From Turbatrix aceti (Eukaryota; Nematoda; Chromadorea; Rhabditida; Panagrolaimidae), in NCBI GenBank assembly GCA_963969345.1, contig OZ017768.1, forward strand, positions 10,766,193 through 10,830,192: a stretch of DNA of 64,000 nucleotides, given 5' to 3'. Below, one piece after another: positions 45,860 through 56,398 of this stretch. Positions within the stretch are counted from its first letter, which is position 1, and every line of letters begins with the position of its first letter. Below the pieces are notes generated by a model that saw only the letters and a program-made list of their open reading frames with translations, had not been told where the DNA came from and did no database searches. The position numbers were made by a program, and so were the translations under genes.

Positions 45860-46896
45860 ATGGCTTCTCGTGTTCCGACAACCGCTCTTTCAAACGGTCG
45901 ATTGCTGCCACTGCTTGGCTACGGAACATGGCTTTCCGCAAATCCTGCGCAGTTGCGCAAATCTCTGAAAACTGCTTTAGACACTGGCTACAGGCTGATC
46001 GATACTGCATATCTTTACAAAAATGAAGCAGTCATTGGAGAAGTCCTCCAGGAGTACTACGATGCCGGCAAGCTCAAGCGTGAGGATTTGTTTATTACGA
46101 CCAAGCTGCCTCCGTTTGGACACCGGAAATCTGCTCTAGAACCACTGGTTAAAAAACAGCTGAAGTCGCTGCACACGGATTATGCTGATTTGTATTTGAT
46201 TCATATGCCTATGTCGCTTAAGGTAAGAGCCAGTATCTTGATTATTAAGGAGTGTTACACATTTAATTTCAGCCAAATCCCAATGCAACTGCCGATATAT
46301 CCGAAAAATTTATAAATGACGATTGTCCTCACATTGAAACCTGGCGAGTTCTGGAAGACCTCTACGACACCGGAAAACTGAGATCCATCGGTTTGAGCAA
46401 CTTCAACCGTGATCAAATTGAAAACATTTATTCCCAAGCGCGAATCAAGCCCCACAACCTCCAAATTGAAGTTCACGTGCTTTGGCCGCAGAACGAGCTC
46501 GTCGAATACTGCCGCAGCCGAAACATTACTGTCACGGCATACGCTCCTCTGGGATCCCCCGGACGTAAGATTGTGTCTACGCTGGAATGGCCTGAAGGCG
46601 AAGTGCTAAGTCACCCGTCTGTTCTCGCGATCGCTGCAAAGCACAGAAAAACACCTGCTCAGGTGCTTTTGAGGCAACTGGTTCAACGCGGCATCTCTGC
46701 TATACCTAAGAGCACTAACCCGGGTCGTGTGAAGGAAAATTTTGATATTTTGGATTTTAAAATTGATGCGGAAGACTTGAAAAAGTTGGATGCCATCCGG
46801 CCTCACGTGCGCCTTTTTCCAATGACTTTTTCGAAAACTCATAAGGATTTTCCATTCTCGGATGTTTTGGAAGCTGATGAAAATAGCAAAATTTGA
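45860..46896 (+). CDS. aldo-keto reductase, copy 1
   Basis: Exons 45860-46222 and 46273-46896; 328 residues, a normal AKR length. NAD(P)H-dependent reductase of carbonyls with a TIM-barrel fold; cytosolic, with no targeting signal. The catalytic tetrad is complete: Asp48 and Tyr53 in LIDTAYLYKNE, Lys82 in FITTKLP, His115 in LYLIHMP. The signature GLSNFNRDQIENIY and the NADP-binding IPKSTNPGRVKENF are present near the usual positions. It faces copy 2 tail to tail; the stop codons are 119 bp apart, with poly(A) signals at 46916-46921 (this gene) and 46954-46959 (opposite strand). It is the only copy in plus orientation and lacks an obvious TATA box. The substrate cannot be inferred from sequence. 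Confidence 0.95.
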
Positions 46897-47015
46897 TTTT
46901 ATGTTTTTTGTTTTTAATAAATAAAATATTGATGGTGCCATTACGCGTGAGTATTTATTACAATTAAAACAATTAAAAAATAACATGCCACAAGTCGCAA
47001 TTTTTGAGCTCTATT

Positions 47016-48032
47016 TTACGCAACGTCGCTAAAAGGGTAATCCTTGTGACCCTTTGCAAATGACATGACAAAGAGTCGGACATGTGGTCCAATGGCTTCC
47101 AGCTGTGCCAAATCCTCGGCATCAAGCGTGAAGTTGAGAACATCAAAGTTTTCACGCACTCGGCCGGGATTTGTGCTCTTTGGAATCGCCGAGATGCCGC
47201 GCTGAATCAGTTGTCTCAAAAGCACCTGAGCAGGTGTTTTCTTGTGCTTGGCCGCGATTGCGAGAACGGATGGATGGCTCAGAACTTCACCTTCCGGCCA
47301 ATCAATTGTAGCCAAAGCCTTCCTTCCTGGTGATCCGAGAGGAGCGTAAGCGGTGACGGTGATGTTGCGGCTCCGACAGTAATCGACAAGTTCATTTTGC
47401 GGCCAGAGGACGTGAAGCTCAACCTGGAGGTTGGCAGGCTTGATTCTTGCCTGGGTATAAACATTCTCGATTTGCTTGGCATTGAAGTTGCTCAGACCTA
47501 AGGCACGCAGTTTTCCTGCGTCGTGAAGAGCTTCCAGGGCCCGCCACGTTTCAATATGAGGAACTTCATCAAATACAAATTTTTTTTCAAAACTTGTTTC
47601 TTTTGGATCGGCATCGGGTTTCAGCTAAAGCAACATGGATTGATTATCTTCAGGACTACACTTACTTACCTTTAGCGAGGTAGGCAGGTGAATCAGGTAC
47701 AAATCAATGTAATCCGTGTGCAGCGACTTCAGTTGTTCCTCAACCAGAGGTCCTACGGCGGCTTCACGATGTCCAAATGTTGGAAGTTTTGTCGTGATGA
47801 AAATATCTTCTCGCTTGAATTTTCCAGCGTCGTAGTATTCCTGAAGAACCTCACCGATGACTCCCTCGTTCTGGTAGAAGTAAGCTGTGTCGATGAGTCT
47901 GTAGCCAACGTCGAGAGCAGTTCGAAGGGCCTCACGCAGCGCAACGGGATCGTTGGATAGCCAGGTTCCGTAGCCAAGCAGCGGAAGTTGTTGTCCGGTT
48001 GCAAGCGGAACAGTCGGTACGCGGGGAGTCAT
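47016..48032 (-). CDS. aldo-keto reductase, copy 2
   Basis: Exons (minus) 47670-48032 and 47016-47624; 323 residues. The tetrad is intact: Asp and Tyr in LIDTAYFYQNE, Lys in FITTKLP, His in LYLIHLP. GLSNFNAKQIENVY and IPKSTNPGRVRENF are also present. The chain ends KDYPFSDVA, a few residues shorter than copies 1 and 3. The intron position (after the SLK codons) is shared by all four copies, showing common descent. Over 47398-47554 it is base-for-base identical to copy 3 although the flanks differ, the mark of recent gene conversion. A TATA box lies 59 bp before the ATG, as in copies 3 and 4. Confidence 0.95.
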
Positions 48033-48090
48033 AGTAGTTGGTAATGGCTGAAAAAAAGACCAACTGAAATGACGGTTTAGTCAATCACGC

Positions 48091-48100
48091 GTATTTATAG
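48091..48100 (-). promoter_or_regulatory. TATA box, AKR copy 2
   Basis: Minus-strand CTATAAATAC, 59 bp upstream of the ATG at 48032. Same placement as in copies 3 and 4. Confidence 0.55.
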
Positions 48101-48623
48101 CGAAAAGACACACACATGCAAGTATTATTTGTTTTGTGCTTCTTTTGTATCACATTTGTGCTCTGCTTTAACACATGCTACTACAGATATGTACTTTTTT
48201 ATTGCTCCATGGATTAAAATAGGATTTCAATACCCGTTTTTTGCCAAGAAGGAACACTGAAGCACAAAGTGTTCTTGGACAACGGTGTAAAAAATTATGA
48301 TATCACCTAAACACATGAAAATATGTGCTTTCCCTTGACGTTACCGAGCACAAAATTTAACACAAGTCAGAAAGTATACATTCGTGCGTTTGCATTTGGG
48401 TCCCTGTCTTTCCTTATCCTTTTTGAGATAAATAGAACAAAGAAAAATGCGCCTTGTTGGGGATGAAAAGTTAAAAAAAAATTTATATCAGCATTCATAA
48501 ACATTTTTTAACCGTGCAAGCCGCAGTATCAATTTTTAAATTCAAGCATTAAAACGCTTGGGGGTGATTCATTGTGCGGGCGACTACAACAATTTTTATT
48601 ACAATATTTATTAGTTTGCCAAT
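48101..48623. other. spacer between AKR copies 2 and 3
   Basis: Upstream region of copy 2. CACATTTGTG at about 48151 recurs in the upstream region of copy 3 near 49777. No gene. Confidence 0.4.
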
Positions 48624-49651
48624 TTACGGTCCAGCTTCCAACACATCAGTAAACGGATAATCTTTATGAGTCTTTGCAAATGCCATGGTGAAGAGTCTGA
48701 CGTGTGGTTGAATAGCTTCAAGTTGAGCAAGGTCTTCTGCATCAAGTTGGAAGTCAAAAATGTTAAAGTTCTCCCGTACACGTCCTGGATTTGTGCTCTT
48801 TGGGATAGCCGAGATGCCGCGTTGAACCAACTGCCTCAAAAGCACCTGAGCGGGCGTTTTTTTGTGCTTGGCAGCAATCGCAAGAACAGACGGATGGTTG
48901 AGAACTTCACCCTCAGGCCAATCATGCGTACTGATTGCTTTGCGTCCGGGTGATCCGAGAGGAGCGTAAGCGGTAACGGTGATGTTGCGGCTGCGACAGT
49001 ATTCGACGAGTTCATTCTGCGGCCAGAGGACGTGAAGCTCAACCTGGAGGTTGGCAGGCTTGATTCTTGCCTGGGTATAAACATTCTCGATTTGCTTGGC
49101 ATTGAAGTTGCTCAGACCTAAGGCACGCAGTTTTCCTGCGTCGTGAAGAGCTTCCAGGGCCCGCCACGTTTCAACATGAGGTACTTCATCAAATGAGAAT
49201 TTTTTTACCCAATCTTTTTCATCAGGAGCAGCATCGGAATTTATCTAAAAACATTTTCATAAAATTAAACGATGAAAACTGCGCTTACTTTCAGTGAAGG
49301 AGCTCCGTGAATCAAGTACAAATCAATGTAATATGTGTGCAACGACTTGAGTTGTTCCTCGACTAATGGTCCTACAGCTGCTTCTCGATGTGCAAAAGAG
49401 GGTAGCTTGGTCGTAATGAACACGTCTTCACGCTTAAGTTTCCCGGCGTCGTAGTACTCCTGGAGCACCTCACCAATGACCCCTTCGTTCTGGTAGAAGT
49501 ACGCGGTGTCAATGAGTCTGTACCCCACGTCAAGGGCTGCTCGAAGAGCCTCACGTAGAGCGACGGGATCGTTGGATAGCCAGGTTCCGTAGCCAAGCAG
49601 CGGAAGCTGCTGTCCATTGGAGAGAGGAATAGTCGGAACAACCAAAACCAT
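48624..49651 (-). CDS. aldo-keto reductase, copy 3
   Basis: Exons (minus) 49289-49651 and 48624-49244; 327 residues. The tetrad Asp, Tyr (LIDTAYFYQNE), Lys (FITTKLP) and His (LYLIHGAP) is kept. Two nearby positions depart from its sisters: SLHTYYIDLYLIH has Tyr where the others have Asp, and the residues after the catalytic His are Gly-Ala instead of Leu-Pro or Met-Pro. That could change the substrate pocket or mark relaxed constraint. The second exon begins INSDAAPDEKDWVKKF, different from copies 1 and 2, so the segment after the intron is the most variable part of the family. It shares a 157-bp identical tract with copy 2. Confidence 0.94.
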
Positions 49652-50292
49652 TGTATTCTAGACTGATAAAAAATAAAACAATCACTTTGGTAGTGCTGTC
49701 CGTCAGTATTTATACCAAGTGTCTTATCAATCAATACGCGCTGATTTTTGTGATATTTTGTGCGCATTTTGTTGCACATTTGTGTGGTGTGATGATGCAA
49801 GCTGTCTTAAAATTAAACGCATCGAAAAAACAAATACGAGGAAAACAACATTGAACTTGTCTCAAAACATGATTGTCGTTTTGAGAATAATTTGTCTCGT
49901 CGTGAGTCTAACACTGCAGATGGACTGCTTTGATATAATAATTTTAAACTAATTTACATAAAATAAACAAATACGGTAGAATGAGATCTGACATCATTAA
50001 ATTTAGTTAGTTTAACACTGTTTTATTATTTATAATATGTACCGTCCTTCTCAATGGTTAGCACCACATTACATAAATACAATATCATAATGCGATTCCA
50101 TGGGACGTCTACCTCTGTCGATGAATGTCGACGCGGACTTCGTAGTCGGGGAGTCGAAAAGTCCTGAAAGCTTTTAGCGCTACTGCCTCCAATTTTAACA
50201 CTGTATATTGTGTAAATATCGAGCTTTATTAACAAATAAATTAACAGAAATTCACAAACTTGCACACACTTTTACATGACAAAATGCATCTT
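49652..50292. other. spacer between AKR copy 3 and the receptor gene
   Basis: Promoter of copy 3 (TATA at 49707-49714), then AT-rich sequence. No gene. Confidence 0.4.
49707..49714 (-). promoter_or_regulatory. TATA box, AKR copy 3
   Basis: Minus-strand TATAAATA, 56 bp upstream of the ATG at 49651. Confidence 0.55.
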
Positions 50293-51657
50293 CTAACTGG
50301 AAGTGGCTTTCAAATGATTGAAATAATCGGAATATAATGTTTCCAAAAGTGTTACTTTCTGTTCAACAACCCACCAGCATACAAAAAAAGGCAGGGCATA
50401 GAATAGGCAAACATACGCACTAATGGGAATTGCTTTCCATAGGCGTAAAACCCATGAATTCTTTGTTACGCGTTTCACAGATAAGAAAACCGGACATGCT
50501 GCCAAGTTTGACAAAAAATCTGTCAGTCGTTCGACTTCGAACAATCTGTGCCTCCAAGAATCACAAATAATAAACGGAAGTACTAATAGCGGCATTAGAA
50601 ATTCCCGCAGTATGCCAATACACGCATCAATGACTATCTTATCGTACCTTTTAAGGGCATCTGCGTGGTAGTATGACATTAAATAAATTATTGAGTATAC
50701 CAGAAATAATGTTGAAAACGCAGTAGTTTGAACCAAAAGTTTATTTTCAGCTTTTCGTTGTTGCGTTGAGACGCTGATGCTATGCACTGCTTTGAAACGA
50801 ATTCGGCTGTACAGTCCCACCGTTACGCTCAAGCATGTTGCCGTTACTGTCATTACCGTAACCACGATAACATGAGTTTTAATAATATAATTGTACGTAT
50901 TTTTGTTTTCAACATTGGAGCATTCTTTAATGCTGTAATAACATGCGAACAGATCAGGTGCTGGAAGCCAAATTAGTAACGGCAGTATTGAGCAGAAGAC
51001 CATGCAACCTGTTGTTGTGTATTTATTAAATATTTTTCCGACTTTTTTCCAGAAAATAATACCTAAAATTGAACGTGATGTACATAATTGCATAATTTTT
51101 GAACCTACAATATAATTTTTTTACTTTACAGAACAAGGTATAACCATTATTTTTATTTAACATAATTTACTGCGCAAAATAATATTATTACATATATTTT
51201 GTGTAACCGTGTTCCGAAGGAAACTGATTTTTGTACATAAATTTTTACACTGAAAATATAATAATTACGCACTTGCAAATTTGTTAAATGACAGGATGAG
51301 ATTCAAAGCGGCGGTTAGCAACTTGGATATTGATGCACAAAATAGTTTGAATGTAACGTGACGTTCATCTCTAATTAATCCCACCATCGTATATGAAGCG
51401 TCAATTGTTGTTTTTAAAACACATCCGAACACAAATATGGCAAAAAATGGTGATTTGAATAAATCATTTTTTGAGAACATAGACTTGAGCATAAAAACAA
51501 TGACAATTAGATACAGAAAAATGTTGTTAATTACAACATAGTTTTCAATTCTTACACAAATAAGTGTTGAAACTAGTTTAAGGCGACTCTCCATGTATAT
51601 ACTAATCAAAAATCTTCCGTCCTCTAACGCTGATTTTTCGTATGCAGTTTCGTTCAT
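50293..51657 (-). CDS. nematode serpentine (7TM) receptor
   Basis: Exons (minus) 51273-51657 and 50293-51104; the phase-1 junction gives 398 residues. Hydrophobic helices in order: VVINNIFLYLIVIVFML; PFFAIFVFGCVLKTT; KLLTAALNLILSFNKFASS (the SFNKF end resembles the N-R motif after helix 3 of Srg/Srx/Srv-type receptors); TGCMVFCSILPLLIWLP; HVIVVTVMTVTATCLSV; TTAFSTLFLVYSIIYLM; LMPLLVLPFIICDSWRH. About 75 residues later comes an eighth hydrophobic stretch (ISAYVCLFYALPFFVCWW). Nematode chemoreceptors usually end soon after helix 7 at 320-350 residues, so the C-terminus is unusual. Codon use is AT-richer than in the flanking AKR genes. It is likely a chemosensory receptor; the subfamily is undetermined. 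Confidence 0.8.
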
Positions 51658-52374
51658 AACGCAGAAAAATGAAGTACTACGGTAGTAGACAGAAATCAGT
51701 CAAAACGAGGGATTACGTCGAAGCAACTTGAACAAACGCATGTTAATAATGCCATAGGTTTAAAAATGTTGTAATGAAATGTAATTTTTGACGCTTTAGC
51801 AGTCAAGCAGGTTATCATTATAAGACAAACGTCTAAAATTGAATTCCGTTTATTTACAAAATAAAGTTATACATTTGTCAAACACATTCTACAAAAAAGG
51901 TGCAAAAAATGTTTTACTCTTTGACAAAACTGAAAAGTTGTCAGTGTGGATAAGTTGGACAAGTACATCTTTGGACAGCCTAACAATATATTATTTAATT
52001 TCATTTTATTTATTATTTTTACTCGTGCATAATTAATTACTCATGACAAAAATTAGAGAGATGACTGAGCCAACAGTTGGCGGGAATTTGTTTGAATAAT
52101 ATTTCTGTTCTCCAAAAAATATGTGCATCGTGCAAGGTAGCAGTTTCAGCATTCAACATTTAATTTTCTTCAACAACAATAAAAACATTCAATAAATAAT
52201 TGTAAACCCAAAACAAACAACAAATATAAAATAATTCATTGTGCAGTAAACGAGTTTAAATTGTCAAATGGTAGTCAATTAATGCATTTAAATTAAAGCA
52301 AACATCTATTTTGATTATTTTGTTGTTTAATAACTGACAGGAAATCATAAAAACTATATTGAACACCTTCAAAT
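51658..52374. other. spacer between the receptor gene and AKR copy 4
   Basis: AT-rich; upstream region of the receptor and 3' region of AKR copy 4. No gene. Confidence 0.4.
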
Positions 52375-53460
52375 CTAATAAACCGGCTTCCACTCAGGGA
52401 TTTTGTTTATAGGATGAACGCCAAAAGTATTTTTGAAAAGTTTGATGGGAGGTCCAATATCATCGAGTTTGCCCATATCGTCGACGTCCAGCTCAAAGTC
52501 AAAAATGTCAAAACTTTGTTTTACGTTTTCCTGCGTAATGCACTTCGGAATGACCGAGATACCGCGTTGAATGAGTTGCTTCAGAAGCACCTGTGCAGGT
52601 GATTTGTTGTGCTTTGATGCAATGGAAATAACATGGTCGTGATCAAAAACAGCTCCATCGGGCGAATCAAAAATATCTAGCTCGTCAGGGTGTCCGGGCG
52701 CTCCGAAGGGAGCGTAGGTAGTGACAGTGATGCTGTTCTTTTGGCAGTAGTCGAGAAGTTCTTCCTGTGGCCACAAAACGTGAACTTCGGTTTGCACGTT
52801 GTGAGGCTTGATTTTTGCGTTGTTGAAGATGGTTTCAATCTGGCTAAGGTCAAAATTGCTTAGGCCAATTGCCTTCACCTTTCCTGTTTCGTAGAGTGCC
52901 TCCATGGCATGCCAGGTTTCCAAAAGAGGAACTTCATCTTCACAGAGTTGGCCAGGTGCAGACGGGCCTTTTGCAATAGGATCCGTGTCAGAGTCAATCT
53001 TAAAAAACGTTGTAAATATCATATTATAAAAAAATTATTCGGAGCTTACTTTGTGCGAAACAGGTAAATGGAACAAATACAGATCAATGTAATCAGTATG
53101 AAGAGCTTTCAGTTGCTCTTCAAAAAGAGGTGCAACATTTGTCTCTTGATTCGAAAACATTGAGAGCTTGGTTGTGATAAACACATCCTCGCGCCTCAAC
53201 TTTCCAGCGTCGTAGAACTCCTGAAGCACATCTCCGATAATTGCTTCGTTTTGATAAAAGTGCGCCGTGTCGATGAGTCTGTACCCCACTTCGAGGGCAG
53301 TTCGAAGAAGTTCGCGTAGTTTGGAATTGTCAGAATCCTGAAAAAAAACAAGCATAATTACGATAAAAAAATCATTACTTACCACAAAGAAAGTTCTGCA
53401 ACCCAGAAGTGGCATCTCCACCTCGTTGTACATAACAACGGTTGGGCATTTGGGCGCCAT
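52375..53460 (-). CDS. aldo-keto reductase, copy 4 (divergent)
   Basis: Exons (minus) 53383-53460, 53050-53337, 52375-52998; 329 residues. The tetrad is present: Asp and Tyr in LIDTAHFYQNE, Lys in FITTKLS, His in LYLFHLP. It differs from copies 1-3 by an extra first intron, by GCRTFFV where they have GYGTWLS at the barrel entrance, and by a C-terminus ending INKIPEWKPVY. GLSNFDLSQIETIF and IPKCITQENVKQSF mark the usual AKR blocks, the latter with a changed cofactor-binding Lys-Ser-Thr (KCI). It is the oldest-looking member of the cluster and is separated from the rest by the receptor gene. A TATA box lies about 50 bp upstream of the ATG. Confidence 0.93.
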
Positions 53461-54036
53461 TTTTTCCGTTTATTTATCGTAAATGAAGAATATGTGCGTT
53501 TGAAAGAGTACTTATAGGCGCGGGCAAGAAAATTGTTTCTTGAACTTTTGCGTTCTTGTTGTTGTTGTTGTGCAAGTACGCAGAGCCGCTGCATCAACAG
53601 AGGAAGGGAATTCAACGAGTACAAAACATGTTTTTTTGCGGCTGTCCCAAAAGTGCTCCCAATCCATGCGTAATGGTAAACACATTTTTCAATGTTTAGT
53701 CTATTAAAAATGCGTTTTTTTGTTTCAACCGTTCAAAAAAAGGCAGACATTGTCAGTGTTTATTTTCTAAAAAAATGTACATTGCATTCAAAAATTTGTG
53801 TTTAAATATGGAACTTTCTAAATCGACTCCATTTGTTTTTATGTTTTCAAAAAACATAAAGTGCAGTAGTTTTTGTGAAATAATTTGTTTCAAAAACATT
53901 AATTGTTACTAACACAAATGCTATGAAACCAACATGTTCAGAAAAAATAAGTTTATTCAACCCGAAAAGTAGGCAAAAATCGTCGACTAGAGAAAATATA
54001 CGGTAAAGCTATAGATCAAGTGCTGCAGCTTGGAGA
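53461..54036. other. spacer between AKR copy 4 and PIG-X
   Basis: Promoter of AKR copy 4 (TATA at 53509-53516), then AT-rich DNA. No gene. Confidence 0.4.
53509..53516 (-). promoter_or_regulatory. TATA box, AKR copy 4
   Basis: Minus-strand TATAAGTA, about 50 bp upstream of the ATG at 53460. Confidence 0.5.
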
Positions 54037-54853
54037 TTATTCCTGTTTGGCGTTCGACTTGTTCACCGAAATGCCAGTTCGGCGGACAGCCAAAACGAGG
54101 GCCAAAATCAAAGCTCCGACAAATGTCAGAGTTGCAACAACAATGACGTTCTTGTAAGTAGCGTTTCCGATTGGGACCTGAATTTGTTGAGAGCGATACG
54201 GAGTACCGGGTTGGGCACCGATGCGGATGAATTCGCAGCGCTTTTGCGATTGACCACAGCCACAGGGGATCTGCAGGGACATAAAATTTGTCAGCAGAAA
54301 AAAATTAAAAACAAACCTTCTCGACAAATCTCTCACAATTCTTATCTGCGAAAATAGAAGTTTTGTTGTCCTTGCACGACACGAAAACCTCAGGAGCTCG
54401 GAAGGACAGTGTTTCCGTCGACTTCTCCCCCGTGCTCGACGCCTTGTGATACCGAATGTGAATTGGGAACCGGAAGTTCGCCTCGAGGTTGAAGACCTTG
54501 CGAAGAGGCCGCATCTGGTAGAAGTACACGTCCCGGGTCGTGGCATTCGGGCTGAACGCCGGCTGCTCGATGTCAAAGGGCTCGGCGGCAAAGCATTCGT
54601 CGAGGAGGCCGGCCTCAAGGCCCACCGTATCCACGTATGCGCCTTTCGGCACGGTGACTCGGGTGGCGAGGGAGCAGTCCATGAAGCGGTCCATCGACGA
54701 AAGTTTCACGTTGACGTGGTAGTGACGGTGAAAGCCAGTGCCTGCGACGTGGAAATCTGCGAGCTTCTGCTGGACTCCGTCGAGGAACTTGCACGCGTCG
54801 GGAGTGGGCGCCAGGGTGAGGAGAAGGAAGGCGAGGTAGATGGCAGGGATCAT
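54037..54853 (-). CDS. PIG-X, GPI mannosyltransferase I accessory subunit
   Basis: Exons (minus) 54317-54853 and 54037-54270; 256 residues (human PIG-X 258). A signal peptide (MIPAIYLAFLLLTLAPTPDA) is followed by a lumenal domain with the family hallmarks GTGFHRHYHVNVKL, VTVPKGAYVDTVGLE, FDIEQPAFSPNATTRDVYFY, FPIHIRYHKAS and APEVFVSC. Near the C-terminus is one membrane helix (VIVVATLTFVGALILALVLA) with a short cytosolic tail. PIG-X stabilises PIG-M, which adds the first mannose of the GPI anchor in the ER lumen. The ATG lies 156 bp after the stop codon of the NEK kinase gene on the same strand, so the two are probably an operon. Confidence 0.9.
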
Positions 54854-54969
54854 TTTTTAACTGTTGAAGTACTCGCATATTTTTAAGCAAAAAAAGTGTT
54901 ATGAAATATCGTAAGCGATCGTTAAACGCCAATTACCAGCATTACACCGCATCTTATCGTACACAGATT

Positions 54970-54975
54970 TTTATT
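54970..54975 (-). terminator. poly(A) signal of the NEK gene
   Basis: Minus-strand AATAAA, 35 bases after the NEK stop codon and about 115 bases before the PIG-X ATG; the spacing suits cleavage coupled to trans-splicing. Confidence 0.55.
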
Positions 54976-55009
54976 CGGACCGATTTTATCTTCATAAATC
55001 ATGAGCCCC

Positions 55010-56398
55010 TCAAATCCCGACAACACTCCCGGTAGAAACCTTGCTTGTAGGCCAGTAGTGGTTATACATCCTCTCAGATACGATCTCAACCTGCTTGGCA
55101 TCCATCCTTTTGACCGGATCATTGCAAATGCAGTTTGAAATGAGCATCCGCATTTGGGCGGAGTAGAGATCCGACGGAATTGGCGGGTACTCACAGCGTT
55201 CAATTTTCTTGATGAGCGCAAACAAGTTACTCTTTTCACCGCAGAACGGCGACTGTAGAGCCGCCATTTCGTAGAGCAGGCAACCGATAGACCAGACGTC
55301 GGACTTGAAGCTGTAGCCGTCGCCATTCATGCGCTCCGGAGACATGTAGTACGGCGTGCCGACGACGGAGTGCGCGTTGTACGTCTGACTGCTGAAAAAG
55401 CGCCCTAATCCGAGGTCGCCGAGCTTCGCTATGCCGCTGCGGGTGATAAAGACGTTGGCGGGCTGAAAATAACTTTTTGTAAACAAATATGTAAATATAA
55501 AACTGTGTACGTTTTTTTAGAAGTAAAATTATTGTGAAATCTCACCTTGATATCCCTGTGCATGATTCTTCGGGAATGCATGTACGATAGAGCACGACAA
55601 ATCTGAACGAAATACTTCCATATTGTTCGTTCTGGCAGAAGTCTGTAGTTTTTGCGGAATTGCTGAAATACATGTAAGATAAAAAAAACTAGTTGGGGAG
55701 GTCGATTGTAAGAAAAAAACATGAACAACAAAACTTCTTATTTTGTGACCTATCAGTAACTTTATTTTTTGAATGAATAAAAACTGATTAGTTATGTCCC
55801 TTTGGTTTGACTAGCAAATTTATATTTTAAATTTTACATACTAAAATTTATATTAACAGCGTCTTTTAAAACGTTATTACACATCAAAATCACTGCGGCC
55901 AAAAATTACGTGATCCCGTTTACAAAAAACATCAAAACAAACCTTAATAAGTCTGCTCAGATCACCAGCATCCGCGAGCTCAAGCACAATGTACAAGTCC
56001 TTTTCGTAGAGGAATGACGAGTAATACCGGACAATATTTTCATGATCTAGCTTTCTGAGCAGCCCAATTTCCTTGATGCAGTCTTCTCTCGCTTTTTTAT
56101 CCTTCATCGACTGAAGTTGAATTTTCTTCAGTGCCACAAAGATCCCAGTTTCGCGGTGACGAGCTCGGAAGACTTCGCTGAACTGTCCTTTGCCGACTTT
56201 CTTATCGACTTCGAGGGCATTCAGGTTGTCGACCGCGGCGGCCACGGCACCGGGCGTGGATGTGGGCTGGGGATTCATGTGCAGGGTGTTGTTGAGTTGG
56301 CTAGCGAGTTCGTCAATGTTTCTGGGAGGATGGGAGCTGGTCGGGGCCGATGGCTGTTGATGTTCCTTGGGAACCGGCGGACTCCAGAACATGGCCAT
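55010..56398 (-). CDS. nekl-3: NEK6/NEK7-type protein kinase
   Basis: Exons (minus) 55943-56398, 55546-55662, 55010-55462; 341 residues. An N-terminal extension of about 60 residues (Pro/Ser-rich) precedes a complete kinase domain: glycine loop GKGQFSEVF (69-77), Lys91 in VALKK, Glu110 in [16 protein letters not shown], catalytic HRDIKPANVF (Asp189), DLGLG in place of DFG (Asp207), activation loop [20 protein letters not shown], and [14 protein letters not shown]. The DLG motif, the [10 protein letters not shown] stretch and the lack of a long C-terminal tail point to the NEK6/7 branch, represented in C. elegans by NEKL-3 (molting, endocytosis). The symbol is by homology. It probably shares a transcript with PIG-X downstream. 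Confidence 0.92.

Noticed and set aside
54446..54886. 146-codon plus-strand frame opposite PIG-X
   Set aside because: Antisense shadow; the minus frame has signal peptide, family motifs and a membrane helix.
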